In this document: positions 8,820 through 18,497 of the stretch, in pieces
Layout of the letters: each line of letters starts with the position of its first letter
How positions within the stretch are numbered: the first letter of the stretch is position 1
Source of the DNA: UBA5072 sp963822145
GTDB lineage: Bacteria; Bacteroidota; Bacteroidia; Bacteroidales; UBA10428
DNA length: 64,000 bases
Reading direction: 5' to 3'
NCBI GenBank assembly: GCA_963822145.1
Contig: CAWGGG010000002.1
Span: forward strand, 558,001 to 622,000
Position numbers and translations under genes: made by a program
Notes under the pieces: model-generated
What the model was told of the DNA's origin: nothing
Database searches by the model: none
Seen by the model: the letters and a program-made list of their open reading frames with translations, nothing else

Positions 8820-10295
8820 TTATAAGCCGGTAACCTCGCCAATCCAGGTGATCAATCCTTCGGGATCATCATCCGCGCAGTGTCCTCCCTCCCAGTATAC
8901 CCAGGCATTCACTTCCTTGTTCAGGTTCTCAAGGCTTGTGGCCAGGTTAACCATCACGGTTTGTGAAGTGTGGTTGTCACTGGTACCGTTCCGGAGCCAC
9001 CATTTAACAGCGCAATCCCGATTGTTCTGTCCGATGAAGTACATGGCATTCATCATGTTTACCAGGGTTTTCAGATCACTGTCTATCTCTGCAAGCTGAT
9101 CACCGGTAGATTGCCGCAGGCTGAAACTGGTAAAGTGTCTGGCCGCGGTGGTTTTATTACCGAACAATTCGGGCTCGGGCTGCTTCATGTTAAAATCATC
9201 AAAGGCAGGAAGGCTTTTCATTCTGCCGACATGCATAACATAGTCTGAGCAAGGAAAATCCGGCACCTTCATCCGACCAGGTGATCCATGATTATTTGCC
9301 AGGTATGCTTGCGTGCGTTATCCGATAAATCTCTTAAATATTTATTCGCTGAGGGTACCAGAAAATATTGCAGAAGATATCGGTCATAGTTTTCTGCCGT
9401 AATGGATCCCGAAGTCGTTTTTGCCCTTGATATTCAGAGATTGCTGATATTCGACATAGGATGCCTTCAGTTGTTTTGAAAGCTCCTGGTCCACCAGGCC
9501 CGATCGGGTAGGGATAGTGCCGAACATCCACTCATAGGCCCCGTCGGCGTGCTCCAAATCGGTAATGGGGCTGTAGCAGGCACTGGCGTAAATATCTGAT
9601 CAGTCGCATCGGCAGCGCCAATTTCCTTCAGATAGGAATCATACAAAGGGCTGTTACCCGGAAGCACCAAGAAGAGCGGACAATGCCCCGCCTGCGCTGC
9701 AGCCAACCGATACAATCCTGTCTGTGTTGCCGGGCATCACGCCTTTGTTGTGTCGTATGTAGCGTACAGCTGCTTTCAGGTCTACAATGGCAGCAGGGGC
9801 CTTGCCGTAATAAGTGCCGTCGGCGGCCTTGTTATCGCGTCCGCGGCAGCCGGGGGATACTATTACATAACCCGCTGCCAGGGCTAAATCTGACCTGCTG
9901 CTGACATTGCTGCTATTGGGAGGGCCACCCCTCCCGCCACCAGGGCCACCCGGATTACCGCCGTTATTCCTGACAGACATATACCCGCCAACGCCAATGT
10001 CAAATAAAACAGGGGCATTTTCAGCATCAATGGCTTTACCGTCAATCTCAATGGGAACACTGACGTTCAGGCTCTGATAATCTTTGTCGACCGGATTTGC
10101 CACATAGGGAATGTGCATATAAGCGTGGAAGGTGACTTTTTTTTCGCCTGCTGAGGTTTTCACGGTTCTGGTTTCCACTGTGAACTTGTCCCCGGGGAAC
10201 AGCAAAGGATCTTGGGTCTGGCCTTCTGCGGTCTTCCATGCCAGGGAACTCATTACCAGAATAAAACCAATCAGGGTTGATGTTGCTCTTTTCAT
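8820..10295 (-). pseudogene. Frameshifted tannase/feruloyl-esterase family (subtype B) gene
   Basis: The first 213 codons from the ATG at 10293-10295 read well: signal peptide MKRATSTLIGFILVMSSLAW, a glycine-rich stretch (NPGGPGGGRGGPP), then SPGCRGRD and nucleophile motif VGCSAGGALSA. The frame breaks at 9655-9661 by one extra base in a CCCGG run (minus-strand GGG). Family-like sequence continues in other frames: NSPLYDSYLKEIGAADATD, then after a second shift near 9588-9600 SACYSPITDLEHADGAYEWM to KGKND, after a third near 9404-9412 SITAENYDRYLLQYF, and after a fourth near 9245-9275 MKSLPAFDDFNMKQPEPELFGN to the stop at 8820. At least four indels in one gene, with intact neighbours, point to a true decaying gene rather than general read error. 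Confidence 0.85.
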
Positions 10296-10412
10296 TTTTA
10301 AATCTTTTAAACCAGTTTTATCAAATGTAAACATCGCAAATGCATGAGAAAAAAAATTATACCAAATGATCATATTGCTGAACCAACATGCGATTTCAAT
10401 AAAAAAGTGAGG

Positions 10413-11177
10413 CTATGTTGTTTGTCCGGCGAACCACTCCCTGAATTCAGGGATACGTGCCTTGCTGATCAGGATCTTATCCGTAACCGGGACTTTCAGG
10501 TTCACGGATAGCCGGCTGTTGAACCAGAGATCGATATCCTTTATTGCTGTCCGCGAAACAATATATTGACGGTTCGCCCGAAAAAACATCCCGGGATCAA
10601 GCATATGCTCAAGTTCATCGAGGGTATATTCAAACCGGAAGGACTTTTCGTCAAATGTCTTTGCCTTCACGAGGCTTGCTTCGATAAAAATGCAGGCAAT
10701 TTCATTTGCCTGAACAGGGATGAGCTTATCCCCTTTTGCCGGGATTAAAAAATGCGATTTATAGGTTGCAGTCTTTCTAAAGGTGGCAATGAGATTCTGC
10801 ATGTCAGCCTGGAACCTGCTTGCTCCTGAAAAGCCCTGCAATTTTTTTAATGCCTGCTGAACGGCATTGGTATCAACAGGTTTCAGCAAATAGTCAATGC
10901 TGTTCACTTTGAAGGCCTTCAGGGCATATTCATCATAGGCGGTTGTAAAAACAACGGGACATTGAATCTGGATCCTTTCAAAAATCTCAAAGGCTGATCC
11001 GTCGGCCAGGTGGATATCCAGGAATAAAAGATCGGGTGTGGGATTGCTATTGAACCATTCAACCGTTTCCACGATACTGTCAAGTGTGGCAACGACCTTC
11101 ATCGTTCCGATTTCATCCAGTATGGCCATCAGGTTACGCGCGGCCAGCGTCTCATCTTCAACTATTACTGCGTTCAT
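10413..11177 (-). CDS. LytTR-family response regulator
   Basis: 254 residues. The receiver domain (1-120) has acidic residues EDE at 7-9, phospho-acceptor Asp54 (LLFLDIHLADG), Thr79 (FTTAYDEYALKAF) and Lys99 (YLLKPV). The C-terminal LytTR DNA-binding domain (about 145-250) includes FLIPAKGDKLIPVQ, FRANRQYIVS and the closing KVPVTDKILISKARIPEF. It is paired with the histidine kinase gene immediately upstream, which it overlaps by 20 bp. It probably controls local genes such as the FtsX-type permease, but no binding site could be assigned. Confidence 0.93.
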   Translation of the reverse strand: MNAVIVEDETLAARNLMAILDEIGTMKVVATLDSIVETVEWFNSNPTPDLLFLDIHLADGSAFEIFERIQIQCPVVFTTAYDEYALKAFKVNSIDYLLKPVDTNAVQQALKKLQGFSGASRFQADMQNLIATFRKTATYKSHFLIPAKGDKLIPVQANEIACIFIEASLVKAKTFDEKSFRFEYTLDELEHMLDPGMFFRANRQYIVSRTAIKDIDLWFNSRLSVNLKVPVTDKILISKARIPEFREWFAGQTT

Positions 11178-12234
11178 CTGCGGTTGGCTTTAACAGGGGG
11201 AGTTCCACACAGAATTCTTTATTTGTTTTCGAAATCCGGATATCCTTGCTGCCAAGCAGTAAATATTGCTTTGACAAATTGGAAAGACCTATTCCGGTAC
11301 CGGGTTCGAGGGAGAGTTTTTCCTGTATGGTGTTGGTGACGGTAAGTGTATTGCTGTCCTTAGTGGCAATGGTAATTATTAGCGGATTGCGCTTGCTGAT
11401 CTCATTGTGTTTCACAGCGTTTTCAAGCAGGGTTTGAATGGCAAGGGGCGGCAACCGGTAATGTTTGTATTGGTCACTGATATTGAATTCAATAGTCAGG
11501 TTGGTATCGAAGCGCATTTTGATCAGAAAAATATAGGACTTTGCAGCTTCCATTTCGTCAGATAAAGAAACAGTTTGATTTTCATTACTTTGCAATGTGT
11601 ACCGCAGTACTTGCGAAAGGTCGTTTAAATAAAGTAAGGCGTTCTTAGGATCGTCGGTGATGAGGGTTTTAAGGGCTGTAAGGGAATTAAACAAGAAATG
11701 CGGACTTACCTGGTTTTTGAGTGATTCATACTGGCTCTGCAGGTTTTCCCGCAACAGTTTTTCGTTTTCCAGCAAGACAGCCTGCCTGTCATAAAATATC
11801 CTGATGATATAAACACAGGATAGCACAACAATGGCCATGAAAAGATCGCGGAAAGTGTATATCAGGTTAAATTGGTTTGAATGCTGGGTGGCATTCAGCA
11901 GATGCTTGATTTTAAAGAAAAGGTCGCTTAATACGGTCACGGCAATACCGGTTATCAGCATTGCCAGCAGCATGCTTTTGACAGTAACTTTCTTTCTGCT
12001 ATTGACAGGTTTAAGGACATAATAATTCAGCATAAACAGACAAATGGCAACAATAAAGGTGACAAGAACTTCCTGTAACACATTACCTGGGCTTCCTCCA
12101 GCGCGTTTTTCAGGTAAATATTTTGAAGTTTTAGCAAAAAGATCCATGATGGAATCGAAATGCACCAGAATGCTGATCCCGATAGATATGAAAGCAGCGG
12201 TGATTATATACTGACGTAAGGGTTTAATTCTCAT
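11158..12234 (-). CDS. LytS-type sensor histidine kinase (His_kinase PF06580 class)
   Basis: The frame is open to 12294, but the ATG at 12232-12234 (MRIKPLRQYIITAAFISIGI) starts at the first membrane segment and is preferred (358 residues). Four membrane segments fill residues 8-145 with no sizeable sensor loop. A coiled linker (QAVLLENEKLLRENLQSQYE) leads to the phospho-acceptor region NQVSPHFLFNSL, with His179 in this numbering, and a GHKL ATPase domain with ENAVKHNE and GTGIGLSNL. It phosphorylates the LytTR regulator encoded next. A TATCTTTG element at 12241-12248 lies only 6 nt before this ATG, so the message may be leaderless. Confidence 0.9.
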   Translation of the reverse strand: MRIKPLRQYIITAAFISIGISILVHFDSIMDLFAKTSKYLPEKRAGGSPGNVLQEVLVTFIVAICLFMLNYYVLKPVNSRKKVTVKSMLLAMLITGIAVTVLSDLFFKIKHLLNATQHSNQFNLIYTFRDLFMAIVVLSCVYIIRIFYDRQAVLLENEKLLRENLQSQYESLKNQVSPHFLFNSLTALKTLITDDPKNALLYLNDLSQVLRYTLQSNENQTVSLSDEMEAAKSYIFLIKMRFDTNLTIEFNISDQYKHYRLPPLAIQTLLENAVKHNEISKRNPLIITIATKDSNTLTVTNTIQEKLSLEPGTGIGLSNLSKQYLLLGSKDIRISKTNKEFCVELPLLKPTADERSNS

Positions 12235-12240
12235 ATAACT

Positions 12241-12248
12241 CAAAGATA
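12241..12248 (-). promoter_or_regulatory. Possible -7 element directly before the histidine kinase gene
   Basis: TATCTTTG on the minus strand matches the Bacteroidota -7 consensus TAnnTTTG. It is 6 nt upstream of the chosen ATG, so a start about 6 nt downstream would give a leaderless or near-leaderless transcript. No clear -33 TTTG is seen at the usual distance, so the call rests on one box. Confidence 0.35.
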
Positions 12249-12344
12249 CGGCACAAGGGGGAAATGTATGCCGATTAAAATAGTGAAATGGCAAAATAAG
12301 CTGTTAAAGCAGTTAAAACAAGGTTTGAAGTGAGATCATCTGTC

Positions 12345-14789
12345 TTACTCGTATTTCAGCGAATCGACCGGATCCATGCGTGCTGTCTGCCAGGCCTGGT
12401 AACTGATGGTGAACAGGGTTACCACAATGGCGGTGGCCAGGGCGATCATGAAAATAAGTACCCCGATCTGGGTGCGGTAGGCAAAGTTCTGAAGCCAATC
12501 TCGGATAAACAGATATCCCAACGGTATGGCAATCACGCTGGCAATCAGCACCCAAGAGGCGAACTGCCGGAAGAGGATGAACAGGATGTTGCCGATGCCG
12601 GCCCCGTGTACTTTGCGGATCCCGATTTCCTTGGTTCTTTGTTCGATCATGTAGTTTGAAAGGCCGAAAAGTCCGAGGGATGCGATGATTACAGCCAGCA
12701 GGGCAAAGATCCAGAATATGGTGCCCATACGTTTTTCCCCCTGGTATTGAGATTCAAAAAGCTCATCGAGGAAAGACCAGGTGTAAACATGCCGGGTGTC
12801 ATATTGCTTCCAGGTCTTTTCTATGAACGACAATGTGGCGGGGATCTGATCAGGGGCTATGCGGATCAGCATATAGGTAAAATAGGGTTTGCGGCCCAGC
12901 AGGATGATGAGGGGTTCCACAGGCTGCTGCAGCGAATGGATGTTGAAATCCTTCACCACGCCGATGATCTTACCTTTGGCATTGGTATATATATCGCCGT
13001 AATAGGTAATGTTCTTGTCAACAGGACTGTCCCAGTTGAACAGTCTGGCGGCTGCCTCATTGATAACAAAGGATGAGGTGGTATCGCCCCGGAACTCATC
13101 GGAGAACACCCGTCCTTCTTTTGTCTGGATACCCAGCAAATCAAAGTAATCCGAGGTCACAAAGGTTTCCATGACGTTTCTTTCATCCTCGCTGCCTTCG
13201 TACTGGATGGAATTCTGGTTAAACTGTCCGCCAGGAATGCTCGAAGTAGCAGCAACATTGAGGACTCCCGGATTGGAAAGCAGGGCTGACCGGATCACCT
13301 CATATTGTTCCCGGATTTCATCATCCTTCATATTAACCACTACCACCTGATCCTGGTTGAAGCCGAGGTTACGGTTACGGAGGTAGGAAATTTGCTTGTA
13401 GATGAACAGTGTGGAAATAATGAGAAAGATGGATATGGCGAACTGGAAGATTACAAGTGCTTTTCGCAGGGCTGCCTGTGAAGATCCGCTGATGGATTTG
13501 CCTTTTAATACCTCGTAGGGGATGAAGGAGGAAAGGTAAAACGCCGGATAGCTGCCGGAAAAAATACCGATAACCAGGATGCTGCCAATCAGGATCCAGA
13601 TATTCTTCAGGTTGAGTAAGGTTTGAAGCGACAGGTTCTTGCCGGTGAAGCTGTTGAACGGCGGTATGAGGAAATCAGCCAGGATCAGCGCGACCACTGA
13701 GGCCAGAAAGGTAAGCAGCAACGATTCCAGCAGGAATTGGGTGATCAGCTGGTACCGGTGAACCCCAACAGTTTTCCGGATGCCCACCTCTTTCGCGCGT
13801 TTGAGTGAACGCGCTGTGGAAAGGTTCATAAAATTGATGCAGGCAATGATGAGGATCAGCAGGGCCGCTGTAAGGAAAATATAGATATACTGGATGTTCC
13901 CGTTGGTACCCAATTCCCACATGACGTTTGAGTGCAGGTGGATGGAGGTCATCGGTTGCAGTTCAAAATGGAACTGCCCGTTGAGTACACTTTGTCTGGT
14001 GTTCTCATCCAGTGGAATGAAATTCTGGACCAGGATCCAATCGTTCAGCTTTTTTTGTACAGTTTTGACATCCTGCGGGTTCCGGAGTACCAAATAATTG
14101 TAATGTCCGAAATCATTCCAGGTATAGTAATCGCTCAGCTCGCCGTTGTTTCGCAGCCTGTCTATCTGCTTCATGCTGACATAGGAGATCAGGAAATCGA
14201 AGGTAAAGTGGGAGTTTGGAGGAACGTTCTCCATTACTCCGTTTACCGTGAAATAGGCCTGGTCGTTGATTTTAAGGGCCTTCCCCAACGCGTTTTCCAC
14301 TGATCCGAAATATTTCACAGCCATATTCCGTGTGAGGATCAGGCACATCGGTTCCTTCAGGGCTGTTTTGGGGTTACCTGCCAGGAATGGAAAATCGAAG
14401 ACTTCAAAAAAAGTAGTATCCACAGAAAAAATACCTTTTTCATCAAAGATCAGATCCTCATATTTAACGGAATACTCAGCACGGGTAAGTCCCGGGCCCC
14501 AAAGCGGAGACATGGTGACGGCGCTTTCCACCTCAGGGAAGTCAAGAACCATTTGCTGCGCCAGTGGATGCGGGGTGCGGGGCTGGAACCGCTCGTTGCC
14601 ACCGGCCAGTATCCGGTAAGTACGGTCCGCTTTTGTATGGAAGGTGTCGTACCCCAGTTCGTCGCGGATCCAAAGCATGATGAGGATGCACGCTGCCATG
14701 CCAATGGCGAAACCGGCCACATTAATCAGTGTGAAGATCTTATTGTTCCAGATGGAACGGAAAGCCAGGGTCAGGTATTTTATTAACAT
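12345..14789 (-). CDS. ABC transporter permease, MacB/FtsX family
   Basis: 814 residues. The layout is the double FtsX arrangement common in Bacteroidota: an N-terminal membrane segment (IFTLINVAGFAIGMAACILIM), a periplasmic MacB-type core domain (about 45-280), three membrane helices with FMNLSTARSLKRAKEVGIRKTVG, a fourth membrane segment near KALVIFQFAISIFLIISTLF, a second periplasmic domain, and a final three-helix FtsX unit with RTKEIGIRKVHGA. Such permeases work with a MacB-like ATPase in mechanotransmission, lipoprotein release or efflux rather than import. No ATPase gene lies nearby. The adjacent LytS/LytTR pair may regulate it (inference from adjacency; 110 bp gap). Confidence 0.88.
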   Translation of the reverse strand: MLIKYLTLAFRSIWNNKIFTLINVAGFAIGMAACILIMLWIRDELGYDTFHTKADRTYRILAGGNERFQPRTPHPLAQQMVLDFPEVESAVTMSPLWGPGLTRAEYSVKYEDLIFDEKGIFSVDTTFFEVFDFPFLAGNPKTALKEPMCLILTRNMAVKYFGSVENALGKALKINDQAYFTVNGVMENVPPNSHFTFDFLISYVSMKQIDRLRNNGELSDYYTWNDFGHYNYLVLRNPQDVKTVQKKLNDWILVQNFIPLDENTRQSVLNGQFHFELQPMTSIHLHSNVMWELGTNGNIQYIYIFLTAALLILIIACINFMNLSTARSLKRAKEVGIRKTVGVHRYQLITQFLLESLLLTFLASVVALILADFLIPPFNSFTGKNLSLQTLLNLKNIWILIGSILVIGIFSGSYPAFYLSSFIPYEVLKGKSISGSSQAALRKALVIFQFAISIFLIISTLFIYKQISYLRNRNLGFNQDQVVVVNMKDDEIREQYEVIRSALLSNPGVLNVAATSSIPGGQFNQNSIQYEGSEDERNVMETFVTSDYFDLLGIQTKEGRVFSDEFRGDTTSSFVINEAAARLFNWDSPVDKNITYYGDIYTNAKGKIIGVVKDFNIHSLQQPVEPLIILLGRKPYFTYMLIRIAPDQIPATLSFIEKTWKQYDTRHVYTWSFLDELFESQYQGEKRMGTIFWIFALLAVIIASLGLFGLSNYMIEQRTKEIGIRKVHGAGIGNILFILFRQFASWVLIASVIAIPLGYLFIRDWLQNFAYRTQIGVLIFMIALATAIVVTLFTISYQAWQTARMDPVDSLKYE

Positions 14790-14955
14790 AGGTCGCTTTG
14801 TTCAGGGTTTGATAAAGTTATTAAAAAACCTCCAGTTACAGAAATAGATTGTTTTTAAAGTTTTATTTGGTGGTAACTGTAAAATGGTCTATCTTGAAAT
14901 CTGATTTCTCTTTCAAATGACCTTCATAATAACCTGCTGAATAAATTGTAAAATC

Positions 14956-16473
14956 ATGAAAATCTTATCACTTATGCTGGCATCTACCCTGCTGACCAGT
15001 GCCTTTGCCGGGAATGGTCCGGTTGGGATCTTTGAAGATCACACCGATGTTGGAAATCCCAAAAAATCAGGAACTGTAATGTACAATGAAAGCACACAGA
15101 CCTACACGTTGAAAGGAGCGGGATATAATATCTGGTTTGAGCGTGATGAATTTCATTATGCCTTTAAAAAGATCAAGGGCGACTTTATTCTCACCGCCAA
15201 TTTTGCCTTTATAGGTAAGGGAGTCGACCCGCATCGGAAAATCGGCTGGATGATCCGGGAAAATCTTGATGAGAATGCTTCTCATATCAGTGCCGTGGCT
15301 CACGGTGACGGACTTACGGTGATGCAATGGCGCCTGCTTAAAGGGGCTTTCATGCGCGATCCCCAGGATGAGATCTTCGCACCCAAACCGGGTTACCAGA
15401 TCATCCAGATGGAACGGGCAGGAAAGAACATCATCTTCCGTGCGGCTCAGATCGGTGAACCACTTCAGGTCATTGGTATGCAGCAGATGAAGGATATGCC
15501 GGATGAAGTACTGGTCGGATTGTTTATCACCTCCCATAATCCCGATGTGATAGAGGAGGCCCGCATATGGAACGTGCGGATCGACAAACCTGTTCCCGAG
15601 GGATATAGCCCTTATCAACAGGGCTGGCCCGGATGCAGACTGGAGGTGATGAATGTATTCGACGGTATGCGCAAGGTAATCCATGAATCCAAGGGGCAGT
15701 TTGAGGCGCCCAACTGGATGCCCGATGGGAAGAAGCTTCTTTTTAATGAAGGAGGTTCTTTATTTACCATTCCCATTGACGGAGGCGCAACGGAAAAACT
15801 GAATACCGGCGACGCCAACCGCCTCAACAATGATCATGGTATATCTTTCGATGGCAAGTTGCTGGCAATCAGTCACAGTCCCCAGGGCAGCGGCTCAAAA
15901 GTCTATGTTCTACCCCTTTCCGGCGGTACTCCGAAACAGGTAACCGAGAAGGCACCTTCATACTGGCATGGATGGACTGCCGATAATAAAGCAGTATTGT
16001 ATGTTGCACAGCGTGATACTCCGATATATAATATTTATAAAAGTCCCATTAATGGCGGACCAGAAGTGCAGCTGACCTTTTTCAAAACAGCCCATGTTGA
16101 CGGACCGGAGGCATCGCCTGATGGCAAGTACATTTATTATAACGGCAGCCAGAGCGGGACCATGCAGATATGGCGTATGAAACCCGATGGGACCGGTAAT
16201 GAGCAACTGACCTTTGATGAGTATAACGACTGGTTTCCACATATCTCACCCGACGGGAAATGGATCGTTTTCATCTCCTTCCCTGTGGACATGGACCCGG
16301 ATTCACATCCACCGTGCAAACGGGTGATGCTGCGATTGATGCCTGCCAGCGGCGGGGCACCCAGGGTTATTGCCTATCTCTATGGTGGCCAGGGTACGAT
16401 CAATGTGCCATCATGGTCACCCGACAGCAAACGGATTGCGTTTGTTTCCAATTCGGAATTGTACAAGGAATAG
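14956..16473 (+). CDS. Exported TolB/PD40 beta-propeller protein with N-terminal DUF1349-like domain
   Basis: 505 residues with signal peptide MKILSLMLASTLLTSAFAG. The N-terminal part (20-205) resembles a concanavalin-like DUF1349 sandwich (GYNIWFERDEFHYAFKKIKGDF...IGWMIRENLDE). From about 225 onward there are WD40-like PD40 propeller blades of the TolB/TolR type, marked by repeated SPDGK or SFDGK turns (GISFDGKLLAISHS, EASPDGKYIYYNGS, HISPDGKWIVFIS, SWSPDSKRIAFVS). Probably a periplasmic binding or sensor protein; no enzymatic motif is seen. The 166-bp gap to the divergent permease gene holds the promoters of both, but no convincing box could be picked. Confidence 0.82.
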   Translation: MKILSLMLASTLLTSAFAGNGPVGIFEDHTDVGNPKKSGTVMYNESTQTYTLKGAGYNIWFERDEFHYAFKKIKGDFILTANFAFIGKGVDPHRKIGWMIRENLDENASHISAVAHGDGLTVMQWRLLKGAFMRDPQDEIFAPKPGYQIIQMERAGKNIIFRAAQIGEPLQVIGMQQMKDMPDEVLVGLFITSHNPDVIEEARIWNVRIDKPVPEGYSPYQQGWPGCRLEVMNVFDGMRKVIHESKGQFEAPNWMPDGKKLLFNEGGSLFTIPIDGGATEKLNTGDANRLNNDHGISFDGKLLAISHSPQGSGSKVYVLPLSGGTPKQVTEKAPSYWHGWTADNKAVLYVAQRDTPIYNIYKSPINGGPEVQLTFFKTAHVDGPEASPDGKYIYYNGSQSGTMQIWRMKPDGTGNEQLTFDEYNDWFPHISPDGKWIVFISFPVDMDPDSHPPCKRVMLRLMPASGGAPRVIAYLYGGQGTINVPSWSPDSKRIAFVSNSELYKE

Positions 16474-16493
16474 GGGTTTGTTTTTGAACATCT

Positions 16494-16536
16494 GTAGGGA
16501 CAGGTCGCGTAGGGACAGGTCGCGACCTGTCCCTAC
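16494..16536. repeat. Direct repeat plus 28-bp perfect palindrome
   Basis: GTAGGGACAGGTCGCG occurs at 16494-16509 and again at 16509-16524. The second copy forms a perfect 28-bp palindrome (16509-16536) centred on TCGCGA. It lies between the TolB-like gene and the GH20 gene and would form a strong RNA hairpin, but no T-run follows it, so it is a poor match to a simple intrinsic terminator. Confidence 0.85.
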
Positions 16537-16574
16537 AGGCATGATATTGAAATAATTTTTTAATACCTATTGAT

Positions 16575-18464
16575 ATGAGGAATTTATTATTTACGGTTTT
16601 GTTAATGGCCGGTATAACAGCAATTGCGCAGAATAATACCGTGCACCTGATCCCCCAGCCGGCTGAAATGCAGGTGCTGACAGGGAATTATACAATTACA
16701 TCAGCTTCAACAGTTGCTTACAACAAGCCTGAGGCATTACAGGTTGCTGAAATGCTGGTGCAGAAAATCAATGTGCCTACCGGATACAATCTCAGGGCCA
16801 GACAGGGCCAGTCGGGCGCCATTCAGCTGAAGCTTAATGCAACCCCCGAGCAGAAGCTTGGCAAGGAAGGCTATACGCTGGCCTCCTCTGCCAAAGGAGT
16901 CGTAATTACCGCCAATGAGCCTGCAGGATTGTTCTACGGCATGCAGACCCTGTTGCAGCTTCTGCCCCCGGAAATTGAAAGCAAGGTTGCCGTGAAGGCC
17001 AGCTGGACCATTCCGGCGGTCAGCATCACCGATTATCCCCGATTTGCATGGAGAGGTCTGATGCTCGATGTAAGCCGCAATTTCTTTACCAAGGCGGAGG
17101 TTATGCGGTATATTGATGAAATGGCACGGTTTAAGTTCAACACCTTCCACTGGCATCTGACCGATGACAACGGCTGGCGCATTGAGATCAAATCTTTGCC
17201 GCGGCTTACCGAAGTGGGTGCCTGGCGTGTTCCGCGTGCCGGGCAATTTGGAGAGCGAAAAGCCCCGCAGCCCGGAGAGGCCGCTACAGACGGAGGATTC
17301 TATACCCAGGAAGATATCCGGGAGATCATTGAATATGCCAGGCAGCGTCATGTGACCATCGTGCCGGAAATAGATGTACCCGGTCACAGTATGGCTGCGA
17401 TTGCGGCTTATCCTGAGCTTAGCTGTACCAAGGATCCTGAAACCAGGGTAAATCCGGGATCGAACTTTTCGGAATGGTATGACAACGGCACTTTCAAAAT
17501 GCTAATCGAAAATACACTCAATCCTTCCGACGAAAAGGTGTATGAATTTCTTGACAAAGTATTTACCGAAGTGGCTGCGCTTTTTCCAAATCCTTATATT
17601 CATGTCGGAGGTGACGAATGCTACCGGGGTTACTGGGAAAAAGATCCGGGCTGCCAGGCCCTCATGAAACAGTTGAATACCACCGAATCAGTAAAACTGC
17701 ATGGCTATTTCATGAACCGTTTGGAAAAAATTCTGAATGTCAAAGGGAAAAAATTACTGGGATGGGATGAAATCCTCGAAGGCGGTCTGTCACCACAGGC
17801 AACGGTCATGAGCTGGCGTGGCATCAAGGGGGGGATTGAAGCTGCCCACCTGGGACATGAAGTGGTCATGACGCCCAACACATTTGCCTATATCGATTAC
17901 ACGCAGGGAGATCCAACGGTGGACCCTCCCATTTATTCCAACCTGCGCTTGAAGAAATGTTACAGTTTCAACCCCGTGCCTGAAGGAATAGATGCCAAGT
18001 ACATCCTGGGCGGACAGGGAAACCTTTGGACAGAGCAGATATCCACCCTGAAGCATGCCGAATACATGACCTGGCCCCGCAGCTGGGCGTTGGCAGAAGA
18101 TTTCTGGACTCCCCATGAGAAGAAGAACTGGGAGAACTTTGTGCAAAGGGTAGAACAACAGTTCACCAGGGCTGATGTAGCACAGGTAAATTATTCAACC
18201 GCATTGTATGATGCCATCGTAAAAACGCGGGCCAGGGATGGAAAAATGTGGGTGGAAATGGAAACTGAAGCTCCCGGGCTGGACATTTACTATACATTGG
18301 ATGGCGGAATGCCGAACCGGTATTCAACGAAATATGTGAATTCCTTTGAAATGCCTGAGGGACCCGTAACCCTGCGGGTTGTGACCTTCAGGAACGGTAG
18401 TCCGATTGGCCACCTGATCACCCTGAAACCTGATGCGCTAAAGGGGCGGATTTGGTGGGAGTGA
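16575..18464 (+). CDS. Beta-N-acetylhexosaminidase, GH20
   Basis: 629 residues with signal peptide MRNLLFTVLLMAGITAIAQ. An N-terminal GH20b-type domain (about 20-150) precedes the TIM barrel, which has RFAWRGLMLDVSRNF, FHWHLTDDNGWRIEI, and the catalytic HVGGDE with Asp347 and Glu348. Glu348 acts as acid and Asp347 positions the substrate N-acetyl group. A C-terminal tail (about 560-629, TLDGGMPNRYSTKY) looks like a chitobiase C-terminal domain. The enzyme removes terminal GlcNAc or GalNAc from glycans, probably in the periplasm or at the surface. No SusCD pair is nearby, so it is not part of a classical polysaccharide utilisation locus in this window. Confidence 0.95.
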   Translation: MRNLLFTVLLMAGITAIAQNNTVHLIPQPAEMQVLTGNYTITSASTVAYNKPEALQVAEMLVQKINVPTGYNLRARQGQSGAIQLKLNATPEQKLGKEGYTLASSAKGVVITANEPAGLFYGMQTLLQLLPPEIESKVAVKASWTIPAVSITDYPRFAWRGLMLDVSRNFFTKAEVMRYIDEMARFKFNTFHWHLTDDNGWRIEIKSLPRLTEVGAWRVPRAGQFGERKAPQPGEAATDGGFYTQEDIREIIEYARQRHVTIVPEIDVPGHSMAAIAAYPELSCTKDPETRVNPGSNFSEWYDNGTFKMLIENTLNPSDEKVYEFLDKVFTEVAALFPNPYIHVGGDECYRGYWEKDPGCQALMKQLNTTESVKLHGYFMNRLEKILNVKGKKLLGWDEILEGGLSPQATVMSWRGIKGGIEAAHLGHEVVMTPNTFAYIDYTQGDPTVDPPIYSNLRLKKCYSFNPVPEGIDAKYILGGQGNLWTEQISTLKHAEYMTWPRSWALAEDFWTPHEKKNWENFVQRVEQQFTRADVAQVNYSTALYDAIVKTRARDGKMWVEMETEAPGLDIYYTLDGGMPNRYSTKYVNSFEMPEGPVTLRVVTFRNGSPIGHLITLKPDALKGRIWWE

Positions 18465-18497
18465 GAGCGTAGTTACATATTACGCTCAGCATTGAGA

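Noticed and set aside
16509..16536. Intrinsic terminator after the TolB-like gene
   Set aside because: The palindrome is strong, but no T-run follows it; listed as a repeat only.
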